A stretch of 20,189 bases of DNA, from positions 1-20,189 of the forward strand of contig CAZCBX010000020.1 of assembly GCA_964497185.1 (NCBI GenBank), in the 5' to 3' direction. The notes beneath the pieces were generated by a model. That model had not been told where the DNA came from, searched no databases, and worked only from the letters and a program-made list of their open reading frames with translations. The position numbers were made by a program, and so were the translations under genes. Position 1 is the stretch's first letter, and every line of letters begins with the position of its first letter. Source of the DNA: CAZCBX01 sp964497185 (GTDB taxonomy: Bacteria; Bdellovibrionota_G; JALEGL01; JAGRMV01). This document shows, piece after piece, positions 6,828-12,781 of this stretch.

Positions 6828-6917
6828 ATGCGTAACCATAACAGCATGTCACCCCCCTCAAGACATGCTGACATGTTTCAACATCCTCAATCAAACAAAG
6901 GCCCTCAAGCTAGCTGA
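6828..6917 (+). CDS. Possible 29-residue peptide within the Fur-controlled transcript
   Basis: An ATG at 6828 is preceded by AAGG (6819-6822) at a 5-nt spacing and lies about 17 nt after the predicted transcription start. The frame encodes 29 residues beginning MRNHNSMSPPSRHADMF, with three histidines, no cysteine and no membrane segment, and stops at 6915-6917 inside the terminator loop. Translation would cross the C-rich hairpin. It could be a real small protein, a regulatory ORF or chance. I do not recognise it. Confidence 0.3.
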   Translation: MRNHNSMSPPSRHADMFQHPQSNKGPQAS

Positions 6918-6953
6918 TTCTGACTCCGGCAAACTTGAGGGCTTTCGTTTTTT
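6897..6953 (+). terminator. Rho-independent terminator of the Fur-controlled transcript
   Basis: AAAG-g-CCCTCAAG (6897-6909, one bulged G) pairs with CTTGAGGGCTTT (6934-6945) and runs into TTTCGTTTTTT (6943-6953). The loop is 24 nt, longer than usual. It separates the Fur-controlled promoter from the TVP38 gene starting at 7208. Confidence 0.75.
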
Positions 6954-6990
6954 CATTTTGAAGCTTTTTGCACTTTTCATAAATATAGAA

Positions 6991-7011
6991 ACAAACGCCA
7001 AGGGCGTTTGT
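6991..7011 (+). repeat. Short hairpin A2 (ACAAACGCC/GGCGTTTGT)
   Basis: ACAAACGCC (6991-6999) and GGCGTTTGT (7003-7011) form a perfect 9-bp stem with the loop AAG. The flanks AATATAGAA (before) and CTT (after) are the same as at A1 on the opposite strand. Hairpin B3 begins 40 nt downstream, the same A-to-B spacing as in the fur-feoA composite. Confidence 0.85.
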
Positions 7012-7051
7012 CTTCATACCTCTCCACCCCCGTCCCGAAGACGAAACGCCA

Positions 7052-7119
7052 GCCCATGGGGGCTTTCATGCGCGTCTCCGCAGCGCAGCGAGGACTAGCG
7101 CATGCAAGCCCCCATGGGC
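7052..7119 (+). repeat. Long hairpin B3: 21-bp stem, shortened conserved loop
   Basis: 7052-7072 (beginning GCCCATGGGGGCTTT) pairs with 7099-7119 with one mismatch. The 26-nt loop contains the family core CTCCGCAGCG, AGCGAGGAC and TAG, shorter than the 34-nt loops of B1 and B2. It is preceded by ACGAAACGCCA (7041-7051). The remaining sequence to 7207 holds no recognisable gene. Confidence 0.87.
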
Positions 7120-7207
7120 CCATCGGTCTTCACTCATCATAATCCACCTTCAATAAACCAATCTACTATATTTTGCCTTTCACCATCTCCTGTAATAAAA
7201 CCATATT

Positions 7208-7909
7208 GTGCGTAAGTATCTAAAATTTTTACCCATTGCCGTGATTATCGGCGGACTCATCTTCTGGAAAATCACTTCACAAGAAGCTTTTTCGTTGTCC
7301 AACTTGCTGGCTGATATTCGAAATTTGGGCTGGGTGGGCATGCTCTACTTTGTAGGGCTGTATATCGTGGCAACGGTGATGCTGATTCCAGGGTCGGTCA
7401 TCACATTGGCTGCCGGCTTTATCTATGGGTTATGGATCGGTACGGCGCTGGTATCGGTGGGCAGTGTGGTCGGTGCAACATTGGCCTTTTTGTTAAGCCG
7501 CACCATTTTGCATGACTGGGTTCAGCAAAAGACCCAAAATTTTCCCAAATGGAAAGCAGTTCAAAGCGTCATTGAAAAAAACGGGCTCAAAATGATCATG
7601 CTTTTGCGGCTGACACCCGTGTTTCCCTTTAGCTTGCTCAATTATTTTTTGGGTGTCACCCGTATGAAATGGCATCATTATATTTTGGGCTCGTGGGTGG
7701 CCATGTTGCCGGGTACTTTTTTGTATGTTTATTTGGGCTCGATTGCCAAGAGCATCAATCAAATTATTCAAGGGGAAACCCAATCCTCACCAGCTCAAAA
7801 AATCTTATTGGGTGTGGGGTTGCTGGTTACCCTCTATATTGTGGTGTGGGTGACCCGAAAAGCCAAAAAAGAACTTGAAATTGAAACCCAGAAAGCACAA
7901 AAAGCATGA
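7208..7909 (+). CDS. TVP38/TMEM64-family (DedA-like, VTT domain) membrane protein
   Basis: The 233-residue polytopic inner-membrane protein has the VTT/SNARE-associated domain. Re-entrant-loop signatures are VMLIPGSVITLAAGFIYG (about 58-75) and the second half LLRLTPVFPFSLLNYFLG, followed by MLPGTFLYVYLGS. The C-terminus is a hydrophobic helix and a charged tail (KAKKELEIETQKAQKA). Some family members are implicated in lipid scrambling; others sit next to FAD oxidoreductases, as here. The start codon is GTG with no clear ribosome binding site. The stop overlaps the next start as ATGA. It is the first gene of a four-gene operon. Confidence 0.88.
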   Translation: MRKYLKFLPIAVIIGGLIFWKITSQEAFSLSNLLADIRNLGWVGMLYFVGLYIVATVMLIPGSVITLAAGFIYGLWIGTALVSVGSVVGATLAFLLSRTILHDWVQQKTQNFPKWKAVQSVIEKNGLKMIMLLRLTPVFPFSLLNYFLGVTRMKWHHYILGSWVAMLPGTFLYVYLGSIAKSINQIIQGETQSSPAQKILLGVGLLVTLYIVVWVTRKAKKELEIETQKAQKA

Positions 7910-9414
7910 CCGAGAACAGCAAAAAATTTCCCATTGAGCAATCGGACAATGATCGATTGTTGCAACAAATCTTTCCCCAAACTTATCAGAACCCCACCGG
8001 AAGAGGAAAATACAATCTGGTGGTGATCGGTGCTGGCACAGCTGGGTTGGTCACTGCAGCCGCAGCGGCCAAAATGGGCGCCAAAGTTGCGTTGATTGAA
8101 AAACAACACATGGGCGGCGACTGTCTTAATTTAGGCTGCGTGCCTTCCAAAGCCATCATCAGTGATGCAAAAAAAATGCACGCGAGTCAGACCATTTCAT
8201 CCAACATCTCCTGGGACGAAAAACAAGCGTATTTTCAAAAAAGCATGGCCCGCATGCGCAAACTTCGTGCAGACTTCGCCAAAGTCGACTCGGTGGAGCG
8301 TTTTGATTCCATCGGGGTCGATGTATATTTGGGTCAAGCTCAGTTTACCTCACCCAACGCCATTGAAGTCGAAGGGCAAACGTTATCATTTGCGCATGCC
8401 GTGATTGCCACCGGCGGCAAACCCAGAGCTTTAAAAGTCGATGGATTGGATGAGAGCCAATACCATACCAACGAGACCATTTTTGCCATGCAAACCCTAC
8501 CAAAGCGCTTGGTGGTGGTGGGCGCTGGTCCCATCGGATGCGAAATGGCTCAAACATTTGCACGCTTTGGCAGTCAGGTGACGGTGGTCAACTTTGATTC
8601 AAACATTCTGATTCACGATGATCCAAGCATGGCAAAAGTGGTCTACGATCAATGTGTCAAAGATGGAGTGACCTTTCAGCTTAAGACCTCCATTGAAAAA
8701 GTAGAACATACCGCCGATGGAAAAGTGCTGCATTTAAGCAACGGTCAAACAGTAACGTGTGACGAAATACTTGTCTCCATTGGACGAGAGCCCAATATGG
8801 AGGGCTTAGGCTTAGAAAATGCATGCATTGAAAAAGACAAGCATGGGATAACGGTGAACGATAAGCTCCAAACCACCAACAAAAAAGTTTTTGCCATCGG
8901 GGATGTGGCCACCCCATACAAATTTACCCACGTGGCCGATGAAATGGCCAGGGTGGTCATTCAAAATACATTGTTTCCTGTGTCACGAAAAATGAAAGAT
9001 GTCTTGATCCCTTGGGTGACCTACACCGACCCCGAATTGGCATTTGTTTTTCCTCAATACGGCGATCTAAAACCCGAGGACTGCGAAAAAATTGAAATGG
9101 ACATGGAACACAATGATCGAAGTCTGCTGGAAGGGCGCAATGAAGGCAAAATGTTGGTGTATCTTCATCCAGACAAGGGCCATATTATGGGGGGGCACAT
9201 TGTTGGCCCGCATGCAGGCGAGTTGATTGGTCAATTAACCATCGCGGCCAGTCAAAAGCTTCAACCCAAAGCTTTTGCTTCACTCATTTATGCCTACCCA
9301 ACCCGCAGCTCGATCTTTCGAGGCATGGGAGACGAAGTGCGCAAAAATGACTTCAAACCCTTGTATAAAAAAATCTTTAACAAGATTTGGGCTTGGCAGC
9401 GGGGGCAGTCTTGA
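7906..9414 (+). CDS. FAD-dependent pyridine nucleotide-disulfide oxidoreductase (mercuric-reductase-like)
   Basis: The 502-residue protein has an FAD-binding GAGTAG (42-47), a redox disulfide in GGDCLNLGCVPSK (C73, C78), an NAD(P)-binding VGAGPIG (205-211), a second FAD motif in FAIGDVATP and the C-terminal dimerisation domain. It belongs to the dihydrolipoamide dehydrogenase/mercuric reductase superfamily. It lacks both the N-terminal heavy-metal domain and the C-terminal cysteine pair of MerA. The usual His-x4-Glu acid-base pair near the C-terminus is also gone: the region reads YAYPTRSSIF. So neither mercury reduction nor ordinary disulfide reduction can be assumed. An extra N-terminal stretch of about 35 residues precedes the FAD site. 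It is coupled to its neighbours by overlaps at both ends. Confidence 0.9.
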   Translation: MTENSKKFPIEQSDNDRLLQQIFPQTYQNPTGRGKYNLVVIGAGTAGLVTAAAAAKMGAKVALIEKQHMGGDCLNLGCVPSKAIISDAKKMHASQTISSNISWDEKQAYFQKSMARMRKLRADFAKVDSVERFDSIGVDVYLGQAQFTSPNAIEVEGQTLSFAHAVIATGGKPRALKVDGLDESQYHTNETIFAMQTLPKRLVVVGAGPIGCEMAQTFARFGSQVTVVNFDSNILIHDDPSMAKVVYDQCVKDGVTFQLKTSIEKVEHTADGKVLHLSNGQTVTCDEILVSIGREPNMEGLGLENACIEKDKHGITVNDKLQTTNKKVFAIGDVATPYKFTHVADEMARVVIQNTLFPVSRKMKDVLIPWVTYTDPELAFVFPQYGDLKPEDCEKIEMDMEHNDRSLLEGRNEGKMLVYLHPDKGHIMGGHIVGPHAGELIGQLTIAASQKLQPKAFASLIYAYPTRSSIFRGMGDEVRKNDFKPLYKKIFNKIWAWQRGQS

Positions 9415-10055
9415 AAAAACCCCTGGCGTGGGTGGTTTTGAGCAAGTGGCCTTACCCAGGCCAACTCAAAACCCGAATTGCCAAGACCACCAACCCCTGT
9501 TTTGCAGCAGATTTATCATGGGCCATGCTCGATGATACCCTGACACAACTTGAAAAATTGGAAGCCCGCATGGAGGTTTATCTTGCCATGCCATCGCCCC
9601 CCACCTGGCTGCGCGCGTATCGACAAGCCACCCTGATCGATCAAGGGCAAGGGAATTTGGGTGATCGTCTGGAAAGCATCACCCAACAAATGTTTCAAAC
9701 CCATTCTCAGTTGGTATTGATGGGCAGCGATAGCCCCCACATTCCCCAAAAAACCATTGTACAAACCCTTGAAAGTCTAAACAATCAAAGCAGCGTATTG
9801 GGCTTGGCCAGCGATGGTGGTTATTACCTGCAAGGATTTCCCCACAAGCCGGTGGATTTATTCATCGACATGCCGTGGAGCACCGATTCGGTGGGTGCCA
9901 TCATGCAAAAAAGACAAGCAGCACAATTTGAAAAAGTCGACCCTTTGCCACCGTTGACCGACATTGATCAATGGCAGCACACGGCCAATTTGCACGATTC
10001 ACATATCACCCCCAACAGTGCCGTCTTGCTAAGCCGGCAAACCCTCCAGCCATGA
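9411..10055 (+). CDS. TIGR04282/DUF2064-family glycosyltransferase-like protein
   Basis: The 214-residue protein matches the nucleotidyl/glycosyl transferase family TIGR04282 (DUF2064). Signatures are VVLSKWPYPGQLKTRIAK, corresponding to the family's AK-P-PG--KTRL start, GSDSPHIP, and the acidic ASDGGYYLQG motif. The proposed start is TTG at 9411, overlapping the previous stop as TTGA, with GGGGG at 9401-9405 as ribosome binding site; an upstream TTG at 9387 is also possible. The family is commonly paired with a GT2 of family TIGR04283, and that gene follows directly. The reaction is unknown. Confidence 0.85.
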   Translation: MKKPLAWVVLSKWPYPGQLKTRIAKTTNPCFAADLSWAMLDDTLTQLEKLEARMEVYLAMPSPPTWLRAYRQATLIDQGQGNLGDRLESITQQMFQTHSQLVLMGSDSPHIPQKTIVQTLESLNNQSSVLGLASDGGYYLQGFPHKPVDLFIDMPWSTDSVGAIMQKRQAAQFEKVDPLPPLTDIDQWQHTANLHDSHITPNSAVLLSRQTLQP

Positions 10056-10735
10056 CCATTGACATCGTCATGCCGGTTCGAAACGAAGCCAAGTGCATTG
10101 CCCGAAGCATTCAAGCCATTCACGACGAACCAGCTGTGGGGTTGATTCACGTGGTGGATGGTCAAAGCACCGATGGCACTTTAAAAAAAACCCACACCTT
10201 CCACAAAGTATGCCGACACAGCATACCACCGAGCCGAGGCCGCCAATGCGATCACGGTGGCAAAGTCGCTCAAGCTGAGGCGCTTTTGTTTTTACACGCC
10301 GACGTCCAGTTGCCCGACGGTTGGGCGCAAGCCGTCACAGAAGCTTTATCGGATGCCCAAACTGCGGGGGGTGCATTTCAAATTTTAACGAAACCCGATC
10401 CATCCATCCAGAGCTGGGCCAACCGCTGGGTTTTTATTGGCAATTTGCGTTCACGCTATACAACACGCCCCTATGGCGACCAGTGCATCTTTGTCAGAAA
10501 AAACGTTTTTGACAAAGTGGGCGGCTTTCCCCATCAACCCCTTTTTGAAGACTACGAGTTTTCCTGCCGCATGGCCACCCAGGGCAAAATCCACATCATC
10601 AAAGACAAAAAAGCCATCGTCTCCGGCCGCCGCATGCAACACCGCCCCATCCGAACCCTCATCTACAACAATACGTTTCCTCTATTGTATCGTTTAGGCA
10701 TCTCACCCCAAACCTTAAGAAAGTGGTATGGATAA
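10052..10735 (+). CDS. GT2-family glycosyltransferase (TIGR04283-like)
   Basis: The 227-residue cytoplasmic glycosyltransferase begins TIDIVMPVRNEAKCIARSI. It has the nucleotide-sugar site VVDGQSTDGT and the LLFLHAD motif in place of a classic DxD. The family block RPYGDQCIFVRK precedes GGFPHQPLFEDYEF. The acceptor and donor are unknown. The segment between the DGQSTDGT and LLFLHAD motifs (SRGRQCDHGGKVAQAEA) is poorly conserved against the usual RGRA-QMN-GA pattern but stays open. The gene overlaps the DUF2064 gene as ATGA and closes the operon just before a terminator. Confidence 0.85.
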   Translation: MTIDIVMPVRNEAKCIARSIQAIHDEPAVGLIHVVDGQSTDGTLKKTHTFHKVCRHSIPPSRGRQCDHGGKVAQAEALLFLHADVQLPDGWAQAVTEALSDAQTAGGAFQILTKPDPSIQSWANRWVFIGNLRSRYTTRPYGDQCIFVRKNVFDKVGGFPHQPLFEDYEFSCRMATQGKIHIIKDKKAIVSGRRMQHRPIRTLIYNNTFPLLYRLGISPQTLRKWYG

Positions 10736-10737
10736 AA

Positions 10738-10771
10738 AAAAGGCCAGACTGTCGAAACAATCTGGCCTTTT
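10738..10771. terminator. Bidirectional rho-independent terminator
   Basis: AAAAGGCCAGA (10738-10748) pairs perfectly with TCTGGCCTTTT (10761-10771) around a 12-nt loop. A-rich and T-rich flanks on both sides let it serve the GT2 operon on the plus strand and the convergent lipoprotein gene on the minus strand. Confidence 0.9.
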
Positions 10772-10791
10772 GTAATGACTAGTTTAATTTT

Positions 10792-11448
10792 TTATAGTTG
10801 GCTGTCAAAGGTGCTTGAGTAACTTTCTCCACAAATTTGACCCTCTGAGCTACCTGAGAAGGTGTCGCCATCAGAAGAAAAGTTTGCATCAACACTAATG
10901 CCACATACTCCTGCTCCATTGGCATTGCCAGTAACGTCCAAACCACCCGCTACTGAATATTCAATGCTAAAGCTTTGATTTTCTAGCTCTTCATCCAGCA
11001 CAAAGTCAACTGTGTAATCACCATTGATCGTGCCATTAAGCGTAAGTACATTGTTGGTTTCGTTATCCCTAACCTGGCAGTTATCAAAAACTGATTCGCT
11101 TTCTGCTGTTACAGAAAAATTAGTGCTTGCCTGATTAATATCACTGCTGCTGCCAGATGTTGTGGTTGTAATGGTGCCACCTTCATCGCAACTCGATGTA
11201 TCGGTTGAGGAAGAAGATTGAGCTTTTGTTGAGATATCAATATTGGAAAGTTGACGCTTAAGGCTTTGTGTAAGCGAATTATCAAATCCATTTGTTGGCA
11301 CAGTTTCATTGACCGCTTCACCAACAGCTTCTTGTTCAGAACTTGTAAGCGTAGTGGTTGACTCTGGAACGTCTGTTGAATCGCTGCCACCACAAGCGAT
11401 CATGCCAAATGACAACATTACACATAAAGTCCTCAATAAAAATTTCAT
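10792..11448 (-). CDS. Hypothetical lipoprotein with Ser/Thr-rich linker
   Basis: The 218-residue protein starts MKFLLRTLCVMLSFGMIAC, a type II signal peptide with a MIAC lipobox and lipidation at Cys19, followed by GGSDSTD. Next come an acidic, threonine-rich segment, a Ser/Thr run (SSSSTDTSSCDEGGTITTTT) and a C-terminal half rich in short beta strands (TLNGTINGDYTVDF). Four cysteines in the mature part could form two disulfides. The start is well supported by AGGGAGGT shortly upstream. Its function is not recognised; it probably lies in the periplasm or outer membrane. The Shine-Dalgarno region (plus-strand acctccctgaa, 11455-11465) resembles the C-rich loop of the candidate sRNA at 9 of 11 positions, so it could base-pair with it. 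Confidence 0.8.
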   Translation of the reverse strand: MKFLLRTLCVMLSFGMIACGGSDSTDVPESTTTLTSSEQEAVGEAVNETVPTNGFDNSLTQSLKRQLSNIDISTKAQSSSSTDTSSCDEGGTITTTTSGSSSDINQASTNFSVTAESESVFDNCQVRDNETNNVLTLNGTINGDYTVDFVLDEELENQSFSIEYSVAGGLDVTGNANGAGVCGISVDANFSSDGDTFSGSSEGQICGESYSSTFDSQL

Positions 11449-11555
11449 GTTAATACCTCCCTGAAATTTAACATTGGTTGATAAAGTCAGATGGTACATT
11501 AAGCGTTAAAACCAAGCAAAAAAACTCGTTGATTTTAAAGCAATTTGAATGATTG

Positions 11556-12020
11556 TTACTTCATCCCTTTTTTTACGATGAGGTCCCATTCTTTTTTGCG
11601 GACGGGTTGGATGGATAGGCGTTGGCCTTTTTGAAGCAAGGCCATGTCGCTCAAGGCCTTGATGTCGCGCATTTCTTTGAGGGTGACGGGCGTATCAAAA
11701 ATTTGATCGAGCTTGATGTCGACCATGAACCAGCGGGGCTCTGTTTCTTTGGCTTTGGGGTCAAAGTATTTTGATTTTGGGTCAAATTGATGATGGTCTG
11801 GGTAGCCTTCTTTGACCACGGTGGCGGTGCCAACCACGGCCATGGGCTCTACGCGCGAGTGATAAAATAAAACGCCATCGCCTTTTTTAATGTCGTCACG
11901 GAGCATATTGCGCGCTTGATAGTTGCGTACGCCTTCCCAACAGGTTGTTTTTTTAGGGGATTTTTTAAGATCTTCGATGGAAAATACATTGGGTTCGGTT
12001 TTCATGAGCCAGTAATTCAT
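11556..12020 (-). CDS. EVE-domain protein
   Basis: The 154-residue protein is a single EVE domain (PUA/YTH-like fold). The opening MNYWLMKTEPNVFSIEDL and the segment CWEGVRNYQARNMLRDDIKKGDGVLFYHS are diagnostic, followed by VVGTATVV and EPRWFMVDIKL. EVE domains bind modified bases in DNA or RNA. In bacteria they occur as stand-alone housekeeping proteins or fused in defence systems; this one is alone, and no restriction or defence gene is nearby. No obvious ribosome binding site is visible. It is divergent from the FN3-like lipoprotein gene. Confidence 0.93.
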   Translation of the reverse strand: MNYWLMKTEPNVFSIEDLKKSPKKTTCWEGVRNYQARNMLRDDIKKGDGVLFYHSRVEPMAVVGTATVVKEGYPDHHQFDPKSKYFDPKAKETEPRWFMVDIKLDQIFDTPVTLKEMRDIKALSDMALLQKGQRLSIQPVRKKEWDLIVKKGMK

Positions 12021-12080
12021 ACATGCAATTTACCCAAAGTCATGCATGCCGACAAGTTTTGCATGGGACTTCATGTTTCC

Positions 12081-12098
12081 AATTTGCGCAAAAAATCA
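12081..12098 (+). promoter_or_regulatory. Upstream element shared by the twin lipoprotein genes, copy 1
   Basis: AATTTGCGCAAAAAATCA begins 111 nt before the start codon at 12192. The same 18-mer with two changes (AATTTGTGCCAAAAATCA, 12670-12687) begins 112 nt before the paralogue's start at 12782. The constant distance suggests a duplicated promoter or operator. Confidence 0.4.
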
Positions 12099-12191
12099 CC
12101 GCTTACGATCAAGTGCTTTTTTAAAAATACAACTATTTTCATATGTTATAGGTGTGTTGGTGATGGTATAAAACTTGCTTTATCTATAGGT

Positions 12192-12608
12192 ATGATGAAA
12201 ACGATCAAAACACTCCTACAACTCCCCTTATTCTCATTGCTGGCATTAAGTCTGGTCCACTGTGGCTCAGCAGGAGATGGCACCTCTGGTTCTGCTTACA
12301 TAGAGGGCGGCGGCACAGCTGGTTTGGCGGTGCCATCGATTCAAGCAGATCGATTGCAAGGAAATGACATCACGTTAACCTTCACCATGGATTCTGAGGC
12401 GGATTTTTCATACATTGAAATTGAGCGCAAAGAAGGCGCGGATGGTTCATTTTCCTATCTAGGTGAAGTGGAAGCGCTTTCCTATTTGGATGAAGATTTA
12501 ACTGCGGGCGTGACCTATTATTACCGAGCGCGGGCGGTGTATGAACAAGACGCAGCCCTATTGTTTTCTGCATACAGTGAAGTTGATCAAGAACGAATGC
12601 CTCGATAA
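12192..12608 (+). CDS. Small FN3-like lipoprotein, paralogue 1
   Basis: The 138-residue protein has a signal peptide ending LALSLVHC (Cys24), then GSAGDGTSGS and a glycine-rich linker. One beta-sandwich domain resembling fibronectin type III follows: ITLTFTM, FSYIEIERK, and AGVTYYYRARAVYE before the close. The residue before the lipidated Cys is His instead of the usual Gly, Ala or Ser. Two adjacent ATG codons (12192, 12195) are both possible starts. An open frame extends much further upstream to 11916, but that part is antisense to the EVE gene and not credible. The protein probably lies at the outer membrane or cell surface; its binding partner is unknown. The next gene is its tandem paralogue. 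Confidence 0.75.
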   Translation: MMKTIKTLLQLPLFSLLALSLVHCGSAGDGTSGSAYIEGGGTAGLAVPSIQADRLQGNDITLTFTMDSEADFSYIEIERKEGADGSFSYLGEVEALSYLDEDLTAGVTYYYRARAVYEQDAALLFSAYSEVDQERMPR

Positions 12609-12669
12609 ATCCAATCCATGAAGTGGCTTTTTGAGCACAAAATGGGCATTTCTATGCGCATGTTGTTTT

Positions 12670-12687
12670 AATTTGTGCCAAAAATCA
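12670..12687 (+). promoter_or_regulatory. Upstream element shared by the twin lipoprotein genes, copy 2
   Basis: AATTTGTGCCAAAAATCA matches copy 1 at 16 of 18 positions and lies 112 nt before the second lipoprotein start. Closer to that gene, TATAAT (12772-12777) ends only 4 nt before the ATG, which hints at a leaderless or very short leader transcript. No matching -35 element at standard spacing is clear. Confidence 0.4.
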
Positions 12688-12781
12688 GCACTTTTGTTCC
12701 CTCTGTTTTAAATCAATATAAATCATTTCAATGACTTAGCTAGATTTGGGGTTTGGCATGGGCTTTGCTTTTATAATAAGC

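Larger units (their letters stand above)
6811..6953 (+). ncRNA. Candidate Fur-repressed small RNA
   Basis: The predicted transcript starts near 6811, judged from the -10 element, and ends at the terminator near 6953, about 143 nt. Its main feature is a perfect 9-bp hairpin, CAGCATGTC (6842-6850) with GACATGCTG (6862-6870), that exposes the 11-nt loop ACCCCCCTCAA. A C-rich single-stranded loop can pair with Shine-Dalgarno sequences, as in known Fur-controlled iron-sparing RNAs such as FsrA (Bacillus) and IsrR (Staphylococcus). The segment CCCTCAAG of the loop (6855-6862) recurs as the left arm of the terminator (6902-6909), so the right arm could pair with either. No sequence homology to RyhB is claimed. 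The transcript may instead be, or also be, the mRNA of a 29-residue peptide. Confidence 0.6.

Noticed and set aside
6865..7098. 77-codon open frame after feoB
   Set aside because: It crosses the candidate terminator, hairpin A2 and half of hairpin B3 and has no ribosome binding site.
7052..7119. Hairpin B3 as the terminator of an upstream gene
   Set aside because: No T-run follows the stem, and the conserved loop marks it as a member of the repeat family.
7906..9414. Mercury resistance (merA) assignment
   Set aside because: There is no heavy-metal-associated domain, no C-terminal cysteine pair, and no merR, merT or merP nearby.
10190..10290. Frameshift in the GT2 gene between the DGQSTDGT and LLFLHAD motifs
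   Set aside because: The segment departs from the family pattern, but RGR and the following motif are in the same frame and the alternative frame does not restore a better match.
11556..12020. EVE-domain gene as part of a defence system
   Set aside because: No nuclease, methyltransferase or other defence gene is adjacent; a stand-alone EVE protein is common in ordinary genomes.
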